40,323 nt of DNA from Nocardia kruczakiae NBRC 101016 (GTDB lineage Bacteria; Actinomycetota; Actinomycetes; Mycobacteriales; Mycobacteriaceae). The translations under genes were made by a program, and so were the position numbers. The stretch spans positions 1 through 40,323 of the forward strand of contig NZ_BDBL01000059.1 of NCBI RefSeq assembly GCF_001612965.1, given 5' to 3'. Shown here piece after piece: positions 1 to 6,259 of the stretch; position 1 is the first letter of the stretch; every line of letters begins with the position of its first letter. Below the pieces are notes generated by a model that searched no databases, was not told the origin of the DNA, and was given only the letters and a program-made list of their open reading frames with translations.

Positions 1-342
1 AAGCCACGGCGGCGGCGGTGAACGGGCGAAGACTCGCAAATCGCTTGACCAGCGGTTCGGAGGTTGGCTCATCGCCGGTGATTCCGCGACGTTCTGTCGA
101 CGTTCTGTAGGTACACAGGAATCGGTGATCGCGGGTTGATCTAATCGATTCCGCCGTATCGAACATCCCGTTGAACTGCGAGTTTGCTGTTACTCGAAGT
201 GGAGTGGAACGGGGCGAACGAGAAACTGACCCGGTCTACCAACACATCGACCGCATCTGGAAGGACTGGCGAGCTACCGCGACCTCGACTACTGAAGGTC
301 GAGCCGTCCGACTCCTAGGGTTGGTCGAGGTCTTGGTCTTCG
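1..342. other. left-edge region without a confident gene
   Basis: No convincing complete gene is seen here. A frame open from the left edge to a TGA at 137-139 could be the last 45 codons of a plus-strand gene that starts outside the window, but its residues match no family I recognise. An 11-bp unit (CGACGTTCTGT) occurs twice in immediate tandem at 87-97 and 98-108. The region from 140 to 342 is downstream of the KAS III-like gene and holds no clear hairpin terminator. Confidence 0.3.
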
Positions 343-1248
343 TTAGCGGATCAGGAGGGGAGCGAGGGCCCACGTGCCGAAGGCGTGGCTGATGGTGAGG
401 ACGATCTGGTCGGGCGCGGCGCCGTCTTCGAGATAGGTCTGGAGATTGATCAGGTTATCGGCGGAGTGCACGTGAGCGAAGTCCGCGACGTTATCGGCAT
501 AACAGAGGTTATGGTCGAGGCCGGCCGACAAGGTCATGAATCGCAGCGCTTCGGTGTTGATGTTATTGGTGATGACCTGCCGGATCTCGTCGCGGTCGAC
601 GTTCGTACGTAGTAACACGTCATCGATAAGGCCGAGCAGGGTGCGGCGGGTGAGCGCAGCGATGGCGTCGGGGTTGGTGGCGGCGCGGATGAGCTGGTTG
701 GTGGCGGTGGCGGTGGTGAGGATTTCGATGCGGGCGGGTTCGGTGGTGACGAGGCAGGATGCGGCGCCGTCGCTGACGACGGAGTTGACTTGGCGGAGCA
801 GGCGTTGCTCGGGTGTGGTGCAGGCGTCGCTGGTTACCAGCAGGACGGTGCGGGCTTCGCCCGAGGCGACGAGGGTGCGGGCGAGATGCAGGGCAGTGCC
901 GAAGTTGGCGCATTCGGCGGCCGAGACCCCGATCGGGGTGGCACGGGCGAGGCCGAAACGCTCGCTCAGCTGCAGGAGCTCGGTGTTTTCGATTTGGCCG
1001 AACCCGATGGTGGAGGAGGCGAGCATCAAGATGTCGATCCCGGACGCCGGCATCCGCGATTGCTCGAGTGTTCCGGCGATGCAGGCTGCGGCCATGTTGA
1101 TGGGTGAGTCGCGAGCGTGACGGTAGGTGGCGAGTCCGACCTCGTGCAGGGCGTCGACCAATCCTGGCTCGGCGGAGATGGGTTCTATTGTTGTGATCGG
1201 TCGGGGGTCGCCGGTGATGTGGGCGATTCCGGTCATGAAAACGCGCAT
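343..1248 (-). CDS. 3-oxoacyl-ACP synthase III-like thiolase-fold protein with altered active site
   Basis: A 301-residue protein with the FabH/KAS III layout. The nucleophile is Cys113 in the context SAAECANFG. A SDGAAS segment follows near 159-164, and the C-terminal FGTWALAPLL matches the family's FGGG-type ending. KAS III enzymes condense an acyl-CoA with malonyl-ACP or transfer an acyl group. Aligned by eye to FabH, the catalytic His of PHQAN is Asn228 (TNNIN) and the catalytic Asn of HGNTS is His261 (HVHSA), so the two residues look exchanged. That makes ordinary decarboxylating condensation uncertain. The ATG at 1248 lies 35 bases after the stop of the XRE gene and has a purine-rich GAGGCGG upstream, so both are probably in one operon with the small gene at 2487. 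The true substrate is unknown. Confidence 0.8.
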   Translation of the reverse strand: MRVFMTGIAHITGDPRPITTIEPISAEPGLVDALHEVGLATYRHARDSPINMAAACIAGTLEQSRMPASGIDILMLASSTIGFGQIENTELLQLSERFGLARATPIGVSAAECANFGTALHLARTLVASGEARTVLLVTSDACTTPEQRLLRQVNSVVSDGAASCLVTTEPARIEILTTATATNQLIRAATNPDAIAALTRRTLLGLIDDVLLRTNVDRDEIRQVITNNINTEALRFMTLSAGLDHNLCYADNVADFAHVHSADNLINLQTYLEDGAAPDQIVLTISHAFGTWALAPLLIR

Positions 1249-1283
1249 GTGTTCCGCCTCGGAAACTGTTGTGGCACAGGCTG

Positions 1284-2030
1284 TTACTTGCAGCCCGCGT
1301 TGGCGTTGCTGATGGCGTAGGCGACGAGGATGGCGTGTGGGTTGTGGAACTCGCTGATCTGCAGCGAGATTGCGGCCGTGTCGGTAGATCCGTTGTGCCG
1401 CAGGAGGATCGGTTTGCCGGACTGGCGGCCGTAGCTGACGGTGGTGGGGAGTGTGGTCCAGAGTTCGGCGAACTGGGGGTTGGGGGCCAGGGTGTTCAGC
1501 AGGGCGCGAGCATGATGACTGTCGCGGTAGGGGCCGATGGCCGCGCGGAGCGCGGCGACCACGTGAGGTGCTTCGTCGTGCCAGTCGACGACCAGGTCGC
1601 GTGCTCGGGGCTGGAAGAACCACAGGGCGATGTTGTTGCCGGCCCGGCGAAGGCCGGGCAGTGCGTCATGTAGGCGGTCGCTGGCGGCGAGAACGGTCGA
1701 CAGGGGAGTGGTGTAGGCGCAGAGGATGCGCGCGGAATCCAGATGGGCGAGATGGGCGTTGACTTCCGGTGTCGAGATCTGGCGCCGTAGCTCGTCGTCG
1801 GCCGGAAGCCGCCGGGGCGGGTTCCACAAGTCGTAGGTGTGGCGACGTTGAGCGGGATCGAGGTCGTAGCCTTGCACGATGCTGGCCAGGGTGTCGATGC
1901 TGGGGACGGACCGGCCGTGTTCGATCTTGAACAGGTAGGCTGTGCTGATCCGGGCGCGAGCAGCGGCGATCTCGCGTGACCAGCCTCGCTCTTGGCGTAG
2001 CTGATCCAACCAGATGTGCAGGTTCGGCAT
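1284..2030 (-). CDS. XRE-family regulator with MmyB-like ligand-binding domain
   Basis: About 248 residues from the ATG at 2030, which has AGGTGG just upstream. Residues 5-56 form a Cro/C1-type helix-turn-helix. They are followed by the linker QRRHTYDLW (61-69), which the regulator at 3879-4721 shares almost exactly (QRRHTIDLW). Residues 80-240 resemble the MmyB-like transcription-regulator ligand-binding domain, including the NNIALWFF segment. In-frame ATGs at 2186 and 2171 would add an Arg-rich extension. I prefer 2030 because a perfect AT-rich palindrome lies at 2159-2172, where an operator or promoter would be expected. Gene order (small protein, regulator, KAS III-like enzyme, all minus strand) suggests that it controls the KAS III-like gene, perhaps in response to that enzyme's product. 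The ligand is unknown. Confidence 0.8.
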   Translation of the reverse strand: MPNLHIWLDQLRQERGWSREIAAARARISTAYLFKIEHGRSVPSIDTLASIVQGYDLDPAQRRHTYDLWNPPRRLPADDELRRQISTPEVNAHLAHLDSARILCAYTTPLSTVLAASDRLHDALPGLRRAGNNIALWFFQPRARDLVVDWHDEAPHVVAALRAAIGPYRDSHHARALLNTLAPNPQFAELWTTLPTTVSYGRQSGKPILLRHNGSTDTAAISLQISEFHNPHAILVAYAISNANAGCK

Positions 2031-2158
2031 GTCCACCTGTGCGGCTGCGCGGGCGCGTCGGGTACGTCTGGGGGGGTGCCTGCCGTCTGTGTGGCCGCGT
2101 ACTCGGTTCACCCGCCTGTCTCCGTCTCTCCCCGACGCCGTCTCGACCGGATCTGAAA

Positions 2159-2172
2159 TATGAATATTCATA
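2159..2172. promoter_or_regulatory. 14-bp perfect palindrome, candidate operator
   Basis: TATGAATATTCATA is fully self-complementary and AT-rich inside very GC-rich surroundings. It lies about 130 bases upstream of the preferred start of the XRE gene at 2030 and 40 bases downstream of the end of the preceding small gene. Its position fits an internal operator or promoter of the regulator/KAS III pair. Binding is inferred only. Confidence 0.45.
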
Positions 2173-2211
2173 GAGTTCGCGCACATTCGACCGTAACCGA
2201 TCACCGGTGTT

Positions 2212-2487
2212 TCAACGCCGCTCGTTGGTGTCGGTGCGGTGGCGAGCGCTGAATTCTGCCCATGACATGGGCGGTTCTTTGGCGGTGAGTAATTCGGCGC
2301 GGTCGCGTAGCATGCATTCGGTGCGCAGCTGCACGGCGAATTGCCGAACAAATGCCGCCAATTCGAGGTCGTCGGCGGTCTCGGCGTAGGTCTGGATGAG
2401 GTTCGCGGCGTCGCTGACCTGCGACGCGACCCGGTAGCCGCGGTCGAGGTCGGATGACAACAACTCCCGGCGCTCTGGACTCATCAT
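2212..2487 (-). CDS. small hypothetical helical protein
   Basis: A 91-residue protein starting at ATG 2487 (a second ATG follows directly), with a strong GGGAGGG ribosome-binding site 6 bases upstream. It is rich in Glu, Arg, Ala and Leu, has no Cys-rich motif, signal peptide or membrane segment, and is predicted to be mostly helical. I do not recognise a family. It is the first gene of a minus-strand set with the XRE regulator and the KAS III-like gene, and diverges from the HTH gene at 2744. It may be a small partner of the regulator, but nothing in the sequence proves this. Confidence 0.65.
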   Translation of the reverse strand: MMSPERRELLSSDLDRGYRVASQVSDAANLIQTYAETADDLELAAFVRQFAVQLRTECMLRDRAELLTAKEPPMSWAEFSARHRTDTNERR

Positions 2488-2691
2488 TCAATTCCCTCCC
2501 GCATTGCGCCGTGGGCGCTTTCTAACCAAATGTGTTGCACGACGGCATGCCTCGACGATGTGGCAGCCGAAACGCATATACCCCTGTGTATTCATGACCG
2601 GAGTCACACCGGATTGTGTGGTTGCGGCCTGTATGCGCTTGCGATCTAGCCCTAGCATTGTGGGCACAGTGCAGGGGGTCAACGGTTGCAG

Positions 2692-2710
2692 CGGCCACAA
2701 CTTGTGGCCG
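2692..2710. promoter_or_regulatory. 19-bp palindrome upstream of HTH regulator, candidate operator
   Basis: Two perfect 9-bp half sites, CGGCCACAA and TTGTGGCCG, are separated by one base. The site ends 33 bases before the GTG start at 2744, in the 256-bp space between two divergent genes. Dimeric HTH regulators bind such sites, so autoregulation by the gene at 2744, or cross-control of the minus-strand operon, is likely. Confidence 0.5.
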
Positions 2711-2743
2711 GTTGCTCCACACGATCGACGGGGAGGTAAGACC

Positions 2744-3487
2744 GTGACGGTACCGGCGAGGTTCGGAAACCTGGGAGCGTTCGTCGAAAAGCGCAGGAAG
2801 CAGCTGGATTTGGATCGAGCCGAGCTGGGCCGGCGGGTCGGGCTGGCAGCGGGAACGATCAAGGCGATAGAGCGCGATGAGCGTCGGCTCGTCGACGACA
2901 ACCTCCGAAAAGTGCTGGGAGCGCTTGAAATTCAGGAGAACAACGTCCGGCTTCTGGTTTCGGCGAAGGAGGGGCGGCTTCGGTCCGACGACAGTGCACC
3001 CTGTGACCTGGAGCTTCGCGCTATCGAGGCGGTCACGGTGCCGGTGTTCATCCTCAATACCGTCATGGGCCGCATTGTGGCCGCCAACCAGGCGTGTGAG
3101 TCGCTGATGCATCTGCGCGCCGGGGTGAGCATCTACGAGTGGCTGGTCGCCGACCCGTGGACGCGGCAGCTGCTCGGGCAGGGCTGGCGCACGATCGCGC
3201 ACGGCCTGATCTGGGGTGCCGCGCCGCTGATAGAGTACGTGATGCCCGAATGCGAGCGGGAGCGTCTGCTCGAGGTCTGCGACCGGGTGCCGGAATGGGA
3301 AGCGTTGTGGACCACACGCCCCGCCAACGCTGACTTGATCTACGGCGCGCGCATGACCAACCCGGGCACGGGAAACACCCTCGACTATGCGTTCACCGCT
3401 TCCGAGTTGCGGTTTCCGCCCCGGGTCGGGTGGTGGCAGGGCCAGCTCACCCCCGCGGGGCCAGAGTTGGCGCCGGTGAGTACGTGA
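2744..3487 (+). CDS. HTH transcriptional regulator, probably with MmyB-like sensor domain
   Basis: A 247-residue protein. The GTG at 2744 is chosen because GGGAGG lies 7 bases upstream and a 19-bp operator-like palindrome lies just before that; a longer in-frame start at 2504 would place the palindrome inside the gene. Residues 8-62 form an XRE-type helix-turn-helix, with a second half (AGTIKAIERDERRL) that looks like the recognition and following helices. Residues 90-240 contain a PAS-like or MmyB-like region (VFILNTVMGRIVAANQAC). In this family that region senses a small ligand. It is divergent from the small-protein/XRE/KAS III operon and its last 41 bases overlap the convergent excisionase-like gene. 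It is the most divergent of the three regulators here. Confidence 0.8.
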   Translation: MTVPARFGNLGAFVEKRRKQLDLDRAELGRRVGLAAGTIKAIERDERRLVDDNLRKVLGALEIQENNVRLLVSAKEGRLRSDDSAPCDLELRAIEAVTVPVFILNTVMGRIVAANQACESLMHLRAGVSIYEWLVADPWTRQLLGQGWRTIAHGLIWGAAPLIEYVMPECERERLLEVCDRVPEWEALWTTRPANADLIYGARMTNPGTGNTLDYAFTASELRFPPRVGWWQGQLTPAGPELAPVST

Positions 3488-3860
3488 ACGTGGCCCGGGA
3501 GGGAACAGGCGGATGCCTGGCGGTCTTCCCTCCGGGCCACGCTCGCCTGTGGCGCACACGCCATCGCGGGGGTCTGTGGCGGCGCCGGGGCTGCGGCGCG
3601 GGCGGCGACGTAGGCCGCTGCAATCGCGTGGTGGCGGTGTGTTCGATGGCGGCGGCGATGTCGGCCGCGGTGAGAAACCATGTTCGCCTGGCCCAATGTC
3701 CCGGCAGCGCGCCTGCTTTCAGCTGCCGCCAATACCATGCTTCGGACTTGTGCAGAGCGCGAGCGCCGACAGAGACCGGGTAGGTCGGCTCGTGCGGGGC
3801 CGCCACCGCATCCGCGGCGTCCTCAAAATCCGTGGTGTCTGGGGGCTCGTCAGTCGGCAC
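3447..3860 (-). CDS. small HTH protein, excisionase-like
   Basis: A 137-residue protein starting at GTG 3860 with AAGGTG upstream, 18 bases after the stop of the XRE gene at 3879. Residues 28-75 resemble the winged HTH_17/AlpA/MerR-type fold: VSVGARALHKSEAWYWRQL, then a GALP turn, an aromatic RRTWFL wing and a final helix. Such proteins act as excisionases (Xis) or small DNA-binding adaptors in mobile elements. The C-terminal 60 residues are Arg/Pro-rich low complexity and overlap the convergent gene end by 41 bases, so the reading frame there is less certain. The neighbouring conjugation genes make an excisionase role plausible, but no integrase gene is seen nearby, so it may only be a regulator. 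Confidence 0.6.
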   Translation of the reverse strand: MPTDEPPDTTDFEDAADAVAAPHEPTYPVSVGARALHKSEAWYWRQLKAGALPGHWARRTWFLTAADIAAAIEHTATTRLQRPTSPPAPQPRRRHRPPRWRVRHRRAWPGGKTARHPPVPSRATFTYSPAPTLAPRG

Positions 3861-3878
3861 ACCGGCACCTTCCGCATG

Positions 3879-4721
3879 CTATGAAACAGGCTGCACCCCA
3901 ACGCCATCCGCGCTCTGATGCTCGCCAGTGCGGGATCGATACGCCAAGAACAAGCGAACCCCGGGTTCCTCGACAAGCTCGGTGACCTGCACGGTTACCA
4001 GGTCATCCCGGTCGCCCCAGCGGCGCGGAGACGGACCCACGTCGTAGGCGACCTCGACACCGCTACGCCACAGCCCAGCGAATCGGGCACTGCCGGCGAG
4101 TCGTCGAAGAAACCGGGCTCCCTCCGGCGCATCGCGGAAGCGGCCCAATGCTGCACGCAGAGTCGCTACGAAGAACTGGGCGTCCTCCTCGGGGCCCTGG
4201 CGACACGATTCGTCAGCCGAGGAGAAGCGCCAGATGGCGAGGTTGTTCTCGGCTAGGTCCAGGCCGGGAAACAGCCTCTGGAACTGCTGGTTGGCTGCCA
4301 CGACATTCCACAGGGGATCGCAGAAGCCACAGGCAATCGCCCGGGCGTCCCATGTCGCCAACTCCCCTTGGCGACCAGGAGTCGCTATACGCTCACGCAT
4401 CTCGTCCAATGGAGCCAGGACTGCGGCGGGTTCCCACAAGTCGATGGTGTGGCGACGCTGGGTGGGTGAGAGTTCATAACCGGTGATGATCTTGTCGAGT
4501 GTGTCCCGGCGCGGAGTCGCCGAACCAACCTCGACCGACTTGAGATAGGTGGCACTGACGTGTGTGTATTGGCCGGCCAGATCGCGGGTCAGGTCGCGGT
4601 GTTCGCGCATCACCCGTAGCCAGGGCCCGAGGGTGGGAATTCGAACCGGCACATCACCGGCCAAACGGGGCACATCCGGTGGCTGTCGAGCGTCAGGTGA
4701 ATCGGGTGTGGTGGTGGTCAT
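3879..4721 (-). CDS. XRE-family regulator with MmyB-like ligand-binding domain
   Basis: A 280-residue protein; the ATG at 4721 has a GAGGGGG ribosome-binding site. After about 28 disordered residues, residues 30-88 are a Cro/C1-type HTH, followed by QRRHTIDLWEP. Residues 105-265 match the MmyB-like ligand-binding domain: FCDPLWNVVAANQQFQRLF and NNLAIWRF are the typical signatures. It is a paralogue of the protein at 1284-2030. It heads a short operon with the excisionase-like gene and faces the long transfer operon across a 617-bp space, so it is the natural candidate repressor or activator of that operon. The 15-bp palindrome at 4937-4951 could be its site. Ligand and direction of control are unknown. 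Confidence 0.85.
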   Translation of the reverse strand: MTTTTPDSPDARQPPDVPRLAGDVPVRIPTLGPWLRVMREHRDLTRDLAGQYTHVSATYLKSVEVGSATPRRDTLDKIITGYELSPTQRRHTIDLWEPAAVLAPLDEMRERIATPGRQGELATWDARAIACGFCDPLWNVVAANQQFQRLFPGLDLAENNLAIWRFSSADESCRQGPEEDAQFFVATLRAALGRFRDAPEGARFLRRLAGSARFAGLWRSGVEVAYDVGPSPRRWGDRDDLVTVQVTELVEEPGVRLFLAYRSRTGEHQSADGVGVQPVS

Positions 4722-4936
4722 GAAACCCCCTCGAACGAAGACACTTTCGTGCCGGCGAATGCAGGAATTGGTGAAATACTTTCTCCCCCGAGCGCTTTCG
4801 TTCTACCAGAATCCCTCGATGGCAGCAACAAATAACCAGCGGTCTTGCTCGCGAAGAGGCACGCTCGAGGCCGATCAACGGCGGTGTTCACGACGTGGTG
4901 CTCACCAATCGGCGATGGGCGGGAAAAATTTCGAGG

Positions 4937-4951
4937 GATACTGGGAGTATC
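4937..4951. promoter_or_regulatory. 15-bp palindrome, candidate operator of the transfer region
   Basis: GATACT and AGTATC are perfect inverted halves around GGG. The site lies 35 bases before a plausible -35 box at 4986, in the space between the XRE gene and the transfer operon. It would suit an operator; binding is inferred. Confidence 0.35.
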
Positions 4952-4985
4952 AATTTTCGCCGCTGTCGCAGGTAAATCCACCTCT

Positions 4986-5013
4986 TTGTGGGGATGGCGC
5001 GGATATATATAAA
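4986..5013 (+). promoter_or_regulatory. candidate promoter of the transfer operon
   Basis: TTGTGG (4986-4991) and TATAAA (5008-5013) are spaced by 16 bases and stand in an AT-rich island (GATATATATAAAAA) that is conspicuous in this GC-rich DNA. Transcription would start near 5020 and read the leader ORF at 5101 and then the gene at 5339. No other good promoter is visible between 4722 and 5338. Confidence 0.4.
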
Positions 5014-5100
5014 AACTCCATCCCTTCAACGCCTGGTGAATCACAATTTTCCGCGTTTTGATGGTAGGGCAACTGCTCCTGCTTCGAAGGGAAATTGATT

Positions 5101-5208
5101 GTGGATCCGATGGTCGTTCTTTCCTGGATCGATACCGGCTCTGCGGCAGTCTCGAACGGACTGACGATCGCCGCCCAGGTGCTCTCGCTCGTTCTTCCGT
5201 TCCTCTGA
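5101..5208 (+). CDS. 35-residue hydrophobic leader peptide
   Basis: A short frame beginning GTG at 5101 with GAAGGG 9 bases upstream and ending TGA at 5206-5208. The product has a short acidic N-terminal part (MDPMVVLSWIDTG) and a hydrophobic C-terminal half (TIAAQVLSLVLPFL), so it may associate with membranes. It has no Cys and no cleavable signal. It lies between a candidate promoter and a strong hairpin (5223-5272) ahead of the transfer operon. That is the layout of a leader peptide controlling read-through, but it could also be a small membrane-active peptide. Good start signals and codon use favour real translation. Confidence 0.45.
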   Translation: MDPMVVLSWIDTGSAAVSNGLTIAAQVLSLVLPFL

Positions 5209-5222
5209 GCTGCTGAAACGCC

Positions 5223-5272
5223 GGATCAGCGCCCCGGTTCAGTCGGCGTTGACGACGCCGGGGCGCTGATCC
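5223..5272 (+). terminator. 15-bp stem-loop, terminator or attenuator
   Basis: A perfect 15-bp inverted repeat (5223-5237 with 5258-5272) encloses a 20-base loop; no U-run follows, as is common for actinobacterial terminators. A smaller hairpin, CGGCGT (5244-5249) with ACGCCG (5255-5260), uses three bases of the large stem, so the two folds compete. The hairpin follows the leader ORF stop by 14 bases and precedes the first large gene at 5339. Either simple termination or attenuation fits. The stretch 5281-5320 is pyrimidine-rich with ATTC repeats. Confidence 0.6.
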
Positions 5273-5338
5273 CCGAAACGCCACATCATTCATTCATTCC
5301 TTCCTTTTCCCTCCCTCCGTTCGAAGGGTTTATTCGGC

Positions 5339-6259
5339 ATGCCGAAAACAGGATTCAGAAACGCCAAGAGAAGAACCGCGGCACCCTACAAAGGGCCGGA
5401 TCGGTCACAGACAGGGAAGTCCCGACCTGCGTCGCTCATGGTTGCCGGTGCTGTCCCGCTGTTGATCGCACTCGCGTGCGCCGGCCCGGCGGGTGCATCT
5501 ACGGCTTCGATCGCTGACCAGCCTGGCGTTACCAGCCCTTCCCAGCCCGGCACCGCGACACCGCCGCCCCCACCTGTACCGCCGCCGCCTGCGCCGGAAC
5601 CTCAATCGGAACCGGCGCCCGAGCCGCAGCCGGTGTATGTCGAGCAGCCACCCGAGGTCCGCAACGGGTCCACCCCGCGCCCCGAACCCGCCGACGACCC
5701 GGCCCCGCCGGTGCAGGTGCAAGACCTGCATCTGCCCGAGCCGGTGGCGCCCGTCGCGCCGATTCAGCCGCCGGACAACACGATTCGTATCGGTCAATGG
5801 CAGGCCCCGGCACCGGATTGGCTTCCACCCCAAGTACGTGACTGCATCAACAACACCGCAGCCGGTGCGGAAGCGCAGGTCGCCACCGCTCTGGATTCGA
5901 TCGGTATCCCGGCAGGGCGCTCGGACCGGGTCAGCGGCGCAACTCTCGCCGGCGCCGGGATCGGCGGTGCGGCCGGCGCGGTCGCGGCCGGCGCACCGGT
6001 CGCCGCCGCGGGTGCGGTCGTGGGCGGGCTGATCGGTGGCACCATCGGCGGCATCGCCGGTGCCGCAGTAGGAACCGTGGTGCCGGTCCCGGTCGTGGGC
6101 ACCGTTACCTCCGGCGTCGCGGGAACGGCGATCGGTGCCGCGGCCGGTGCGGTAGCGGGGGCGGCCATCGCTGGCATCCCCGCAGCGGTGGCCGGAGCAT
6201 TGGCCGGCGGCACCGTCGGAGCCGGTTTCGGCGCCGGGGTCGGGGTGGGCCAGCCGTGA
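5339..6259 (+). CDS. secreted Pro-rich protein with glycine-zipper C-terminal domain
   Basis: A 306-residue protein. A basic N-terminal stretch of about 32 residues precedes a hydrophobic segment (33-52) ending AGA-S, a likely Sec signal with cleavage near 53. Residues 65-130 are rich in Pro, Glu and Ala, typical of a cell-wall-spanning linker. Residues 145-190 form a small folded part with one Cys (VRDC). From about 196 to the end the chain is almost only Gly, Ala, Val and Ile in GxxxG-like spacing. Such glycine-zipper regions insert in membranes and can form oligomers. The stop overlaps the next start (GTGA), so it is translationally coupled to the cutinase-like gene. I infer an envelope component of the transfer apparatus, perhaps at the mycolic-acid outer layer. 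No exact family is recognised. Confidence 0.75.
   Translation: MPKTGFRNAKRRTAAPYKGPDRSQTGKSRPASLMVAGAVPLLIALACAGPAGASTASIADQPGVTSPSQPGTATPPPPPVPPPPAPEPQSEPAPEPQPVYVEQPPEVRNGSTPRPEPADDPAPPVQVQDLHLPEPVAPVAPIQPPDNTIRIGQWQAPAPDWLPPQVRDCINNTAAGAEAQVATALDSIGIPAGRSDRVSGATLAGAGIGGAAGAVAAGAPVAAAGAVVGGLIGGTIGGIAGAAVGTVVPVPVVGTVTSGVAGTAIGAAAGAVAGAAIAGIPAAVAGALAGGTVGAGFGAGVGVGQP

Noticed and set aside
2522..3559. Long minus-strand open frame antisense to the HTH regulator
   Set aside because: It covers a gene with a good start signal, HTH motif and operator, and its product is low in recognisable structure; typical antisense shadow in GC-rich DNA.
5281..5320. Short tandem repeat (ATTC-like) as a microsatellite or direct-repeat array
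   Set aside because: Only three imperfect units followed by a pyrimidine-rich tract; too short to be a functional repeat array.
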